Source: Rhizobium gallicum bv. gallicum R602sp
Lineage (GTDB): Bacteria > Pseudomonadota > Alphaproteobacteria > Rhizobiales > Rhizobiaceae
Assembly: GCF_000816845.1 (NCBI RefSeq)
Contig: NZ_CP006877.1
Location: 935,501-999,500, forward strand
DNA: 64,000 nt
Reading direction: 5' to 3'
Position numbers and translations under genes: made by a program. Below are positions 34,261-41,456 of this stretch, piece by piece (within the stretch, counting starts at the first letter, position 1; the number at the start of each line of letters is the position of its first letter). Below the pieces are notes generated by a model, which was given only the letters and a program-made list of their open reading frames with translations, searched no databases and was not told where the DNA came from.

Positions 34261-35691
34261 TCATTCCACGCTGACCACTTTCCCGGGGTTCATGATGTTC
34301 GCCGGATCAAGGGCACGCTTGATGCGGCGCATCAGGTTGATCTCGATGGCGGGGCGGATCGCGGCGAGTTCGTCGCGCTTGAGCTGGCCAATGCCGTGCT
34401 CAGCCGAGATCGAGCCGCTGTGTGCCAGAACAATGCTGTGCACAATCGCGTTCATCTCATGCCAGCGGGCGATGAAGGCGTCCTTGTCGGCGCCGACCGG
34501 CTGAGAAATGTTATAATGGATATTGCCGTCGCCCATGTGGCCGAAGGCGCATATGCGGGCGCCGGGCATTGCCGCCATCACGGCGTCGCCGGCTTCGTGC
34601 ATGAAATGCGGGATCTTCGAGACCGGCACAGAAACATCGTGCTTGATCGACCCGCCTTCGGGCTTTTGGGCCTCCGACATGCTCTCGCGCATATGCCACA
34701 GCGCCTTCTGCTGCGCGACGGATGAGGCAATCGCCGCGTCCTGGACCAGCCCCGCATCAAAACCCTGTTCGAGCAGCGTATTCATCATCCGCTCGGCGGT
34801 TTCGGCCGAATCCGAGGTCGAGATGTCGATCAGCACATACCACGGGTAAGCCGATTCCAGCGGATCGCGCACGCCCTCGATATGTTTGGCAGTGATCTCG
34901 ACACCGAACCGCGGCATCAGCTCGAAGCCGGTCAGCGAGGTGCCGCAGAGGCTGCCCGCCAGATTGAACAGGGCAAGCGCCTCCTCCACGGAGTTCAGTC
35001 CAGCAAAGGCGACCTGATGGCCGAGCGGCTGCGGGTAAAGCTTGAGGACGGCACCGGTGATGATGCCGAGCGTGCCTTCGGCGCCGATGAAGAGATCGCG
35101 AAGGTCGTAGCCCGTATTGTCCTTCTTCAGGCGGCGAAGTCCGTCCCAGATTTCGCCGGTCGGCAGCACGACTTCGAGGCCAAGGCAAAGCTGGCGCATA
35201 TTGCCATAGGCCAGCACCGCCGTTCCGCCGGCGTTCGTCGACAGGTTGCCGCCGATCCGGCAGGAGCCTTCGGCGCCGAGCGAGAGCGGGAATAGTTTGC
35301 CATGCGCCTCGGCCGCCTTCTGCACCTCGGCGAGGATTGCGCCGCCGTCGGCAACCAGCAGGTTCGCGACCGGATCGACGTCGCGGATCCTGTTCATCCG
35401 CTCGAGCGAGACGATGATGTCCGACTTGCCCTCGCGCGGTGTCTGGCCGCCGACGAGGCCGGTATTGCCCGTCTGCGGTACGACCGCAGTGCCGGTTTCC
35501 GTGGCAAGCTTCAGGATGGCCGAAACCTCCTCGACATTCGCGGGCTTGAGCAGGAGAGGCGAGGAGCCGTGGTAGAGGCCGCGGTTCTCAATCAGGTGCG
35601 GGGCAAGCTCGGCCTCGCTGCGCAGCGCGTATTTCTCGCCGACGATTGCGGCGAAGCGGTCAAGAAGTTCGGGCGAGACGCTGGCGCTCAT
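34261..35691 (-). CDS. FAD-binding oxidoreductase (D-2-hydroxyacid dehydrogenase, GlcD/D2HGDH-like)
   Basis: 476 residues from ATG 35691, 9 bases after GGAAGGA; ATG 35700 sits on top of that site. N-terminal FAD_binding_4 domain (VPQTGNTGLVGGQTPREGKS, GAEGSCRIGGNLSTNAGGTA, IGAEGTLGIITGAVL) and C-terminal FAD-oxidase domain with the metal/substrate motif CAFGHMGDGNIHYN and EHGIGQLKRDEL. The subfamily oxidises D-2-hydroxyglutarate, D-lactate or similar, passing electrons to a quinone or ETF. The exact substrate cannot be read from sequence. It is 19 bases after tsaC, probably co-transcribed. Confidence 0.9.
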   Translation of the reverse strand: MSASVSPELLDRFAAIVGEKYALRSEAELAPHLIENRGLYHGSSPLLLKPANVEEVSAILKLATETGTAVVPQTGNTGLVGGQTPREGKSDIIVSLERMNRIRDVDPVANLLVADGGAILAEVQKAAEAHGKLFPLSLGAEGSCRIGGNLSTNAGGTAVLAYGNMRQLCLGLEVVLPTGEIWDGLRRLKKDNTGYDLRDLFIGAEGTLGIITGAVLKLYPQPLGHQVAFAGLNSVEEALALFNLAGSLCGTSLTGFELMPRFGVEITAKHIEGVRDPLESAYPWYVLIDISTSDSAETAERMMNTLLEQGFDAGLVQDAAIASSVAQQKALWHMRESMSEAQKPEGGSIKHDVSVPVSKIPHFMHEAGDAVMAAMPGARICAFGHMGDGNIHYNISQPVGADKDAFIARWHEMNAIVHSIVLAHSGSISAEHGIGQLKRDELAAIRPAIEINLMRRIKRALDPANIMNPGKVVSVE

Positions 35692-35710
35692 CGAGCTCAT
35701 TCCTTCCTTG

Positions 35711-36685
35711 TTATTCGCGCGGCGCGGCGGCACGCCGCAAACGGTCGTTGATCGCTTCGCCAAGACCCTCGTCCGGTATCGGTGAAAACGCGATCGTCGC
35801 TGCGCCGCTGGCATCGGCCTTCTTCATGTAGTCGAAAAGATTGGCAGCCGCCTCCGCCAGATCGCCACAGGGGCTGAGGTTGAGCACGATGACGGCATCG
35901 CTCGCACCCGGGACATCGACCGCGCCGAAGGCAATCAAGGCCTCGTCGCTTTTAACAGCCCCGGCATCGAGACGGACATTGGCACCGGGCGCATAATGCG
36001 AGGCGAGCATGCCGGGAGCCTCGATTGCTGCGGATGCCTTGCCCGCACGCCGCAGCCGCTTGCCGGCGACGCGCTCGATCTCGGAAGCCGGAAGCCCACC
36101 AGGCCGCAGCAGTTTCAGGTCGCCGTCCTCGACCTTGACGATGGTGGATTCGACGCCGACGGTGCTGGCGCCTGCATCGACGATGAGCCGGATCTTGCCG
36201 CCGAGATCGGCGTCGACATGCGCTGCGCTGGTGGCGCTGATCCTGCCCGATGTGTTGGCGCTGGGTGCGGCGAGCGGTTTGCCGAAGGCGCGGATCAGAT
36301 CGCCCGCAAACCCCTTCGGCACGCGGATACCAACCGTATCCAGACCGGCTGTTGCCAGCGCATGGATCCGGCTTTCCGCCTTCAAGGACAGAACGATCGT
36401 CAGCGGCCCTGGCCAGAAGGCTTCCGCCAGTGCGCGCGAGATCGGATCGAACTCCGCATATTCTTCCGCCATCGCCAGATCGCTCATATGGCAGATCAGC
36501 GGATTGAAGCGGGGGCGGCCCTTAGTCTCGTAGATACGGGTTATCGCCGCCGCATTGGTGGCATCGGCAGCAAGGCCGTAAACGGTTTCAGTCGGGATGG
36601 CGACCGGAAAACCTTCCGAAAGCACGGCGGACGCCATTTGCAGCGCTTCATGTCGATGTTCTGCGATGTCGATTATGCGTGCCAT
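35711..36685 (-). CDS. tsaC: L-threonylcarbamoyladenylate synthase (Sua5-type)
   Basis: 324 residues from ATG 36685. Makes threonylcarbamoyl-AMP for the t6A37 modification of tRNAs that read ANN codons. YrdC domain: FPVAIPTETVYGLAADATNA, YETKGRPRFNPLI, FWPGPLTIVL, GIRVPKG, LAAPSANTSGRIS. A Sua5 C-terminal domain after the linker (APGMLASHYAP to the end) marks the longer Sua5 form rather than short TsaC. An upstream in-frame extension to 36844 is not conserved in style. It is the first gene of a pair with the FAD oxidase, which has no known link to tRNA modification. Confidence 0.92.
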   Translation of the reverse strand: MARIIDIAEHRHEALQMASAVLSEGFPVAIPTETVYGLAADATNAAAITRIYETKGRPRFNPLICHMSDLAMAEEYAEFDPISRALAEAFWPGPLTIVLSLKAESRIHALATAGLDTVGIRVPKGFAGDLIRAFGKPLAAPSANTSGRISATSAAHVDADLGGKIRLIVDAGASTVGVESTIVKVEDGDLKLLRPGGLPASEIERVAGKRLRRAGKASAAIEAPGMLASHYAPGANVRLDAGAVKSDEALIAFGAVDVPGASDAVIVLNLSPCGDLAEAAANLFDYMKKADASGAATIAFSPIPDEGLGEAINDRLRRAAAPRE

Positions 36686-36740
36686 GTGCCGCCCGTTGTT
36701 CCAGGCAGTCCCATAGGCCTTTGAAAGCTTGCGATCAATA

Positions 36741-37349
36741 TCAGAGCTGGCGGATGATTTCTCGAAGCTGTTCGTTGCGGGCGCCAAGCAGAAGCACATT
36801 CCTGATCGCCACCTGCGGATCGTCGGTTCTGAAGAGCACGCCATTACCGCGAATGGAGCGGTCGATCGTCATTTTCTCCGGCGTATGCTCGCCGGGCTTG
36901 ATTGCGACGGCGAAATACATGCGGGAATATTTGATATCGATGTGGTGGAAGAAATTGTCGTTGTCGCCGATGTCTGCGTAGAAATTAGCGATGTAGAAGG
37001 CCCAGCTGACCTCCTCGTAGCGGGCGAATTTCGTCCGAGCCGCCGTGACATGGCAGTAGCCGAGATGCGGGCTGTCGGCGAGCGTCCGGTGGAACACCAT
37101 CTTGGGGAACTGGATCGTGCGGTGGAAGCCATTGATCTGCTGGTGCGCCTTGATGCCTGCCGTGTGCAGTTTTCGGCCGGTTTTCTCGCTTACTTCGCGG
37201 TAGCTCAGGTAGCGGCGTTCTTCGGCGAGCCAGTGCGCACGATCGCGGGTGATCTTGCCGGTGCGGAGAAATTCGGAATGCGGCGCTGCAGGCTTCATCT
37301 CCTGCGGCCTGGCATCTCCTTTGGCGTCGAAATAGCGAATTTTCGCCAT
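36741..37349 (-). CDS. Conserved hypothetical protein (rhizobial, unknown function)
   Basis: 202 residues from ATG 37349 (ATG 37358 possible). No signal peptide or membrane helix. Rich in aromatic and His residues: HLGYCHVTAARTKFARYEEV, FYIANFYADIGDNDNFFHHI, YFAVAIKPGEHTP. The pattern suggests an alpha/beta fold of about 150 residues after a basic N-terminus, but I recognise no catalytic motif and cannot name a family with certainty (possibly DUF6656). It lies 55 bases upstream of tsaC on the same strand, so co-transcription is possible. Confidence 0.65.
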   Translation of the reverse strand: MAKIRYFDAKGDARPQEMKPAAPHSEFLRTGKITRDRAHWLAEERRYLSYREVSEKTGRKLHTAGIKAHQQINGFHRTIQFPKMVFHRTLADSPHLGYCHVTAARTKFARYEEVSWAFYIANFYADIGDNDNFFHHIDIKYSRMYFAVAIKPGEHTPEKMTIDRSIRGNGVLFRTDDPQVAIRNVLLLGARNEQLREIIRQL

Positions 37350-37730
37350 GGCTCGCATTCCATCTGCTTTGTCTGATAAGGGAAATATAGGAGTTTATGC
37401 TTAATGGCCCGTTAAAGCGCATCTCCTGCGCATGATGGCGGGAGCGTGTGGCGAAAGGGCGTCGCAGATGCGATAATGACGGCGAATGCAGGTGGATTGT
37501 GCTGTCAGGTTTGAGTTTGTCGGATGTCGCATTTGAAGGCTCTGGAGCGGAGGCGAAAATCGTGTTGCGTCGCCACGCTGTCGTCAATTTCGAAGCCGAT
37601 GTCGCATTACAACCAAGCGGCAGTCATGGCCGGTGGTTAAATGACGCCATGATAGTTCTCCCGCATGGAGAAGAAGCGGGCGCTTCCATCCCGCCTTTTC
37701 GGCGGCAGCCTATGGCACGAGGATAAACAG
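37350..37730. other. Intergenic region upstream of the Rieske oxygenase gene
   Basis: 381 bases between divergent genes. The 11-base word GATGTCGCATT occurs twice (37523-37533 and 37598-37608), 75 bases apart, and GTCGCAGATGCGATAATG near 37463 is partly palindromic. These could be regulator sites for the oxygenase gene, but I cannot match them to a known regulator. A 92-codon open frame across the region has no ribosome binding site and no protein-like character. Confidence 0.4.
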
Positions 37731-38975
37731 ATGGATATTCGCACCAACGTTTTGCGGCAGCTCAAAAACCGGCGCGCAGGCTTCAGCCTTGAGCAACCTT
37801 TCTATATCGACGAAGATTATTTCAAGCTCGATATGGAGATGATCTATTATCGCGACTGGCTGTTCATGGGTCATGATTGCGAATTGCCGAAGCCCGGCGC
37901 CTATTTCACGGTTCAAATCGGCCAGTATCCCGTCGTCATCGTACGCGGCCGCGACAACGTCATCCGTGCCTTCCACAACAGCTGCCGCCACCGGGGCTCG
38001 CGAGTCTGCACCAAGGAGCACGGCTCGTCGGTCCGCCTCGTCTGTCCCTATCACCAGTGGACTTATGATCTCGACGGCAAGCTCGCCTTCGCCCGACACA
38101 TGGGCGATGATTTCGACAAGAGCGGCTACAACCTGAAGCCCGTGCACTGCGAGAACTTTGCGGGCTACATCTTCATCTGCCTGGCAGAAAAGGCACCGGA
38201 CTTCCAGCCGATTCGCGACATGGTCAGCCCCTATCTGCTTCCCCACCGTCTGAGCGAAGGCAAGATCGCCTTCCAGAGCACCATTATCGAGAAGGGCAAC
38301 TGGAAGCTCGTTTGGGAAAACAACCGCGAGTGCTATCACTGCGCCGCCAACCATCCGGAACTCTGCCGCACCTATCCGGAAGCCCCGAGCGTCACCGGCA
38401 CGGACGGTGGCGCCGACGACCCGGAAATCGCCGGTCACTGGGCGCGCTGCGAGGCGGCGGGCCTTCCGAGCAAGTTCCAGATCTCGCCGGACGGCCAGTT
38501 CCGTACCGCCCGCATGCCGCTGATCGAGGATGCCGAAAGCTACACCATGTCCGGCAAGAGTGCCGTCAAGCGCCCGCTTTCGGAGGATGTTAAGATCGAC
38601 CGCATCGGAACTATGCTGCTCTTTCACTATCCGACGACCTGGAACCACCTGCTCGGCGACCACGCGATCTCGTTCCGCGTCCTGCCGCTCAGCGCCAACG
38701 AGACAGCCGTCACGACGAAGTGGATCGTGCACAAGGACGCCGTCGAAGGCGTGGACTACAATCTCGAGGAACTCACGCACGTCTGGACGGAAACCAACGA
38801 TCAGGACCGCCGCATCGTCGAAGAGAATGCCTTCGGCATCCATTCGCCGGCCTATGAGCCCGGTCCCTACTCGATGCTCCATGAAGGCGGCGTCATGCAG
38901 TTCCTCGAATGGTATTCGAACTTCATGGTGAACCGCCTCCAGGGCGATCAGGCGAAGCTTTCCGACGTCGCCTGA
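37731..38975 (+). CDS. Rieske non-heme iron oxygenase alpha subunit (glycine betaine demethylase/ring-hydroxylating type)
   Basis: 414 residues from ATG 37731 (GAGGA, good spacing). Rieske [2Fe-2S] ligands Cys85, His87, Cys105, His108 (SCRHRGSRV and LVCPYHQW). The mononuclear iron site has His203 and His208 in NRECYHCAANH, with Asp357 or Asp359 in TNDQDRR as third ligand. Length and layout resemble GbcA-type enzymes that demethylate glycine betaine or stachydrine better than classical aromatic dioxygenases. No reductase, ferredoxin or beta subunit gene is near, so its electron donor must be encoded elsewhere. A hairpin follows the stop. Confidence 0.85.
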   Translation: MDIRTNVLRQLKNRRAGFSLEQPFYIDEDYFKLDMEMIYYRDWLFMGHDCELPKPGAYFTVQIGQYPVVIVRGRDNVIRAFHNSCRHRGSRVCTKEHGSSVRLVCPYHQWTYDLDGKLAFARHMGDDFDKSGYNLKPVHCENFAGYIFICLAEKAPDFQPIRDMVSPYLLPHRLSEGKIAFQSTIIEKGNWKLVWENNRECYHCAANHPELCRTYPEAPSVTGTDGGADDPEIAGHWARCEAAGLPSKFQISPDGQFRTARMPLIEDAESYTMSGKSAVKRPLSEDVKIDRIGTMLLFHYPTTWNHLLGDHAISFRVLPLSANETAVTTKWIVHKDAVEGVDYNLEELTHVWTETNDQDRRIVEENAFGIHSPAYEPGPYSMLHEGGVMQFLEWYSNFMVNRLQGDQAKLSDVA

Positions 38976-38997
38976 CTCTTCCCGTTTCAATTGCAGG

Positions 38998-39024
38998 AAT
39001 GAACCGGTTAATCCCCGGTTCATT
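38998..39024 (+). terminator. Terminator-like hairpin after the Rieske oxygenase gene
   Basis: A perfect 10-base stem AATGAACCGG / CCGGTTCATT with a 7-base loop, followed by only a short T-rich stretch. It starts 22 bases after the stop. Confidence 0.6.
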
Positions 39025-39068
39025 TGCGTTCCGGTAGAAACGCAATCCCTGCCGAACGGCGCGTGTTG

Positions 39069-39093
39069 GGAACATTTTCCGCACCCATACGTT
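39069..39093 (+). promoter_or_regulatory. EcfG (RpoE2)-type general stress promoter
   Basis: GGAAC (39069-39073), a 16-base spacer, CGTT (39090-39093): an exact match to the alphaproteobacterial ECF15/EcfG consensus GGAAC-N16/17-CGTT. It lies 42 bases before the BA14K gene start, leaving a leader of about 35 bases. Confidence 0.75.
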
Positions 39094-39134
39094 ACAGGCG
39101 AGGCCAGATTCGCGCTTGGGGATTGGAGAATACA

Positions 39135-39614
39135 ATGAATGTGCTCAGTAAGAAAATTGTCAGTGCCGTCTTTTCCGCCGCTGTTGTCCTGACGAGCTTC
39201 GTGCCGTCCCAGGCCATTCAGATGCCGGCAGCACCGCAGATGGAAAAATCCTCGGACGTGCAGAACGTTCAGTATCGCCGTTACTATCGCCCGGGCTATC
39301 GTCCCGGATACTATCCGGGTTACAGACCCGCATATCGCCCTGGTTACTATGGCGGCTATCGCGGCTATCGCTATTCGCGCCCTGGCTATCGTCACTATAA
39401 CGGCTACTGGTATCCGCTGGCTGCTTTCGGCGCCGGCGCCTTAATCGGTGGCGCGATCGCCTCGCAGCCGCGCTACGTCGCTCCGCCGGCCTACAGTGGC
39501 GGCGGCGGTCACGTCGCCTGGTGCGCAAACCGCTACCGTTCATACCGGGCTTACGACAATACGTTCCAGCCCTATAACGGCCCGCGGCAGCAATGCTATT
39601 CGCCTTACAATTGA
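39135..39614 (+). CDS. BA14K family secreted protein
   Basis: 159 residues from ATG 39135 (GGAGA, 5-base spacing). The signal peptide is at 1-29. A Tyr/Arg/Pro/Gly repeat region follows ([20 protein letters not shown] style, about 55-95), then a hydrophobic glycine-rich stretch [15 protein letters not shown] that could insert in a membrane, and the C-terminal BA14K motif [20 protein letters not shown] with the paired Cys in QQCYSPY. BA14K was first described as a Brucella immunoreactive protein with lectin-like activity. The EcfG promoter upstream predicts stress and stationary-phase induction. Confidence 0.88.
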   Translation: MNVLSKKIVSAVFSAAVVLTSFVPSQAIQMPAAPQMEKSSDVQNVQYRRYYRPGYRPGYYPGYRPAYRPGYYGGYRGYRYSRPGYRHYNGYWYPLAAFGAGALIGGAIASQPRYVAPPAYSGGGGHVAWCANRYRSYRAYDNTFQPYNGPRQQCYSPYN

Positions 39615-39640
39615 GGCTCAATACAATTTTTGAACCGATC

Positions 39641-39665
39641 AGCCCGGCAGCACTGCCGGGCTTTT
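39641..39665 (+). terminator. Rho-independent terminator of the BA14K gene
   Basis: AGCCCGGCAG and CTGCCGGGCT form the stem, followed by TTTT, 27 bases after the BA14K stop. Confidence 0.85.
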
Positions 39666-39789
39666 CGATAGTGAATACAAACGCCGCCAGCCCACCTCGA
39701 GAGGACGGCACTATGGCGGCTGCTTTGCGCCAGAGAACGAACGCGCACCGCAAAGCCTTCGTCTCGACTCGATGCGCTCAATATAGAGC

Positions 39790-40196
39790 CAGTTGCTCAC
39801 CTCTCGAGGAGGTTGCCGTCCGGATCCTTGGAGTAGACGGACGGGATTTTACCCATCGCTCCGGCCCGCTCGCCCGGCCCGTCGACAATTTCCACGCCTT
39901 GGCGCTTGATCTGCAGGATGACCGCGTCCAGCGGGGTATCGGTTAGCAAACAGAAGTTACCGCTGCCCGGGACAGTTTCGCGGGGCTATGTTTGGCGGTG
40001 CACCGGCGTCCTGAAGGCTGATCTTGTTGGCGCCGAAATGCAATGACCACTTCCCGGATCGCTCCTCCCGGACCTCCATGCTGAGCACGCGTTCGTAGAA
40101 GCGGCAGGTCACCGCAACATCATTTACACCCAGTATAATGTCGTCGAGTGCACGCACTTTGATGTTGTTTCTGCGCGACGAAGTACGAGCCGGCAC
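39790..40196 (-). pseudogene. VOC (glyoxalase/bleomycin resistance-like) family pseudogene
   Basis: The first frame from 40196 reads through VRALDDIILGVNDVAVTCRF and GKWSLHFGANKISLQDAG, then meets a stop at 39957. The frame one step over continues with GNFCLLTDTPLDAV, GVEIVDGPGERAGAMG and YSKDPDGNLLER, the second half of the same domain, before another stop; a third shift near 39800 is needed to reach VSNWLYIE. At least two indels (about 39970 and 39800) have broken the gene. VOC proteins are small metal-dependent enzymes; the original substrate is unknown. Confidence 0.75.
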
Positions 40197-40260
40197 GCAA
40201 AGTCTGCGCTATTTCGATACGCGTCCATGGCAGCAGTGCATTGGACAGCGATTTTTCTTG

Positions 40261-41256
40261 TCAGAGAATATTGACCCGCTTGAGCAGCCACCAGGCAAGC
40301 AGCACCGAAGCGATAAGGAGCGCCACCGCGTATTCCGTACCGCCAGGTCCTTCGGCGAAGGGTAGATTAGCCGTATTCATGCCGAAGAAGCCGGTCACCA
40401 GCGTTGGCGGCAGCAGGAAGGCTGTCATGATCGAAAGGATGTAGAGGTGACGGTTGGTCTCGGAGGATTGCTTCGAGTCGATTTCCTCGTGCAACAAGCG
40501 GGCGCGTTCCTGCAATGCATAGATATCGTGGTCGACCGATTCCAGCCTGCTCGTTAGCCGCCCGGCGATATCCTCGAAGCCGAAGGGCATCTCGTCCTCG
40601 TCGGAGGCCGAGGCCCGCCGCATGAGCGTCAACACGTTTCTAAGGTGCCGGTGGAGGCGTACGATTGTGCGGCGTGCCGGCGCCAGCCGCCGCCGCTCAT
40701 CGCGCGAAACGTTGTCGTAGACGAAGTCCTCAATGAGGTTCAGCTCTTCGGTGAGCTCCATGACAACAGAAATCAGCGTGCGCTGAAACTCGATCACCAG
40801 CAGTTCGAAGAGGTCCACCGGCCGGGAGAATTTTGCCGGATTCTTTTCGATCATCGCGCGCGCCCGCTCGACGCTGCGCAGCGGCTGCAGACGGGTGGTG
40901 ATGATGAAGCGATCGGCGATTGCGAAATGCAGCCAGCCGAGATCGTTGGTATCCTGATCGAATTCACGCTGGCAGTCGATGAGCGTGCCGTAGAGCATTT
41001 GCTCGTCCACGGTAAGCGCTGCATGCGTATCGCGCGTTGTGAGAGCCGTCTTGGCATCTTCGGAAAGGCCGTCCAGCGTCTCGAGCAGGGCGGGGACGCG
41101 CGCATCGGCGAGGTTGAGATGCAGCCAGTAAAAGCCGTTGCCGGACACCAGTTCTGCCGGAAACGCACTGTTGTGCAGGCGCACTGCCTTGCCGCTTCCT
41201 GCCGGAAAACTGTAGGCCCAGACGAGGCCGGGTATATTGGCGGGCAATGTATCCAT
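40261..41256 (-). CDS. CorA/ZntB-family divalent cation transporter
   Basis: 331 residues from ATG 41256. A long cytoplasmic helical domain, then two C-terminal membrane helices (LYILSIMTAFLLPPTLVTGF and EYAVALLIASVLLAWWLLKR) with the signature GFFGMNTANLPF between them. The Gly-Met-Asn motif is intact. The short periplasmic loop lacking the MPEL-type CorA word, and the YALQERARLLHEEI segment, are more like ZntB (zinc) than Mg2+-specific CorA. The protein would work as a pentamer in the inner membrane. Confidence 0.88.
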   Translation of the reverse strand: MDTLPANIPGLVWAYSFPAGSGKAVRLHNSAFPAELVSGNGFYWLHLNLADARVPALLETLDGLSEDAKTALTTRDTHAALTVDEQMLYGTLIDCQREFDQDTNDLGWLHFAIADRFIITTRLQPLRSVERARAMIEKNPAKFSRPVDLFELLVIEFQRTLISVVMELTEELNLIEDFVYDNVSRDERRRLAPARRTIVRLHRHLRNVLTLMRRASASDEDEMPFGFEDIAGRLTSRLESVDHDIYALQERARLLHEEIDSKQSSETNRHLYILSIMTAFLLPPTLVTGFFGMNTANLPFAEGPGGTEYAVALLIASVLLAWWLLKRVNIL

Positions 41257-41376
41257 CGGTCGCGATCCTTTCGATGCGATCAGTCTGTTTAGAGATTCTC
41301 CATGACGGTTGTTTGTGCAAGTGTGAAGACCTGCGAGCGGCAAGATGTCGTCAATTCTGAAACGCCGAATTCGAAA

Positions 41377-41392
41377 TTGACGTTTACGTAAA
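41377..41392. promoter_or_regulatory. Putative LiuR-like (MerR family) operator
   Basis: TTGACGTTTACGTAAA, a near-perfect palindrome (TTGACGT / ACGTAAA, 6 of 7 pairs). It resembles the operator described for LiuR, the MerR-type regulator of branched-chain amino acid and acyl-CoA degradation in proteobacteria. It lies 65 bases before the acyl-CoA dehydrogenase start; a second palindrome GGAACCACGGTTCC is at 41421-41434. Confidence 0.5.
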
Positions 41393-41456
41393 AATCAATT
41401 AGCTCTGCCATCGGAGGCTTGGAACCACGGTTCCGTTTGAGATGCGAGGAGATGAT

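Noticed and set aside
37448..37726. 92-codon plus-strand open frame before the Rieske oxygenase
   Set aside because: No ribosome binding site and no protein-like pattern; lies in a region better explained as regulatory.
39593..39946. 117-codon plus-strand open frame over the VOC pseudogene
   Set aside because: It runs through the BA14K terminator and antisense to the VOC remnant; composition is that of a shadow frame.
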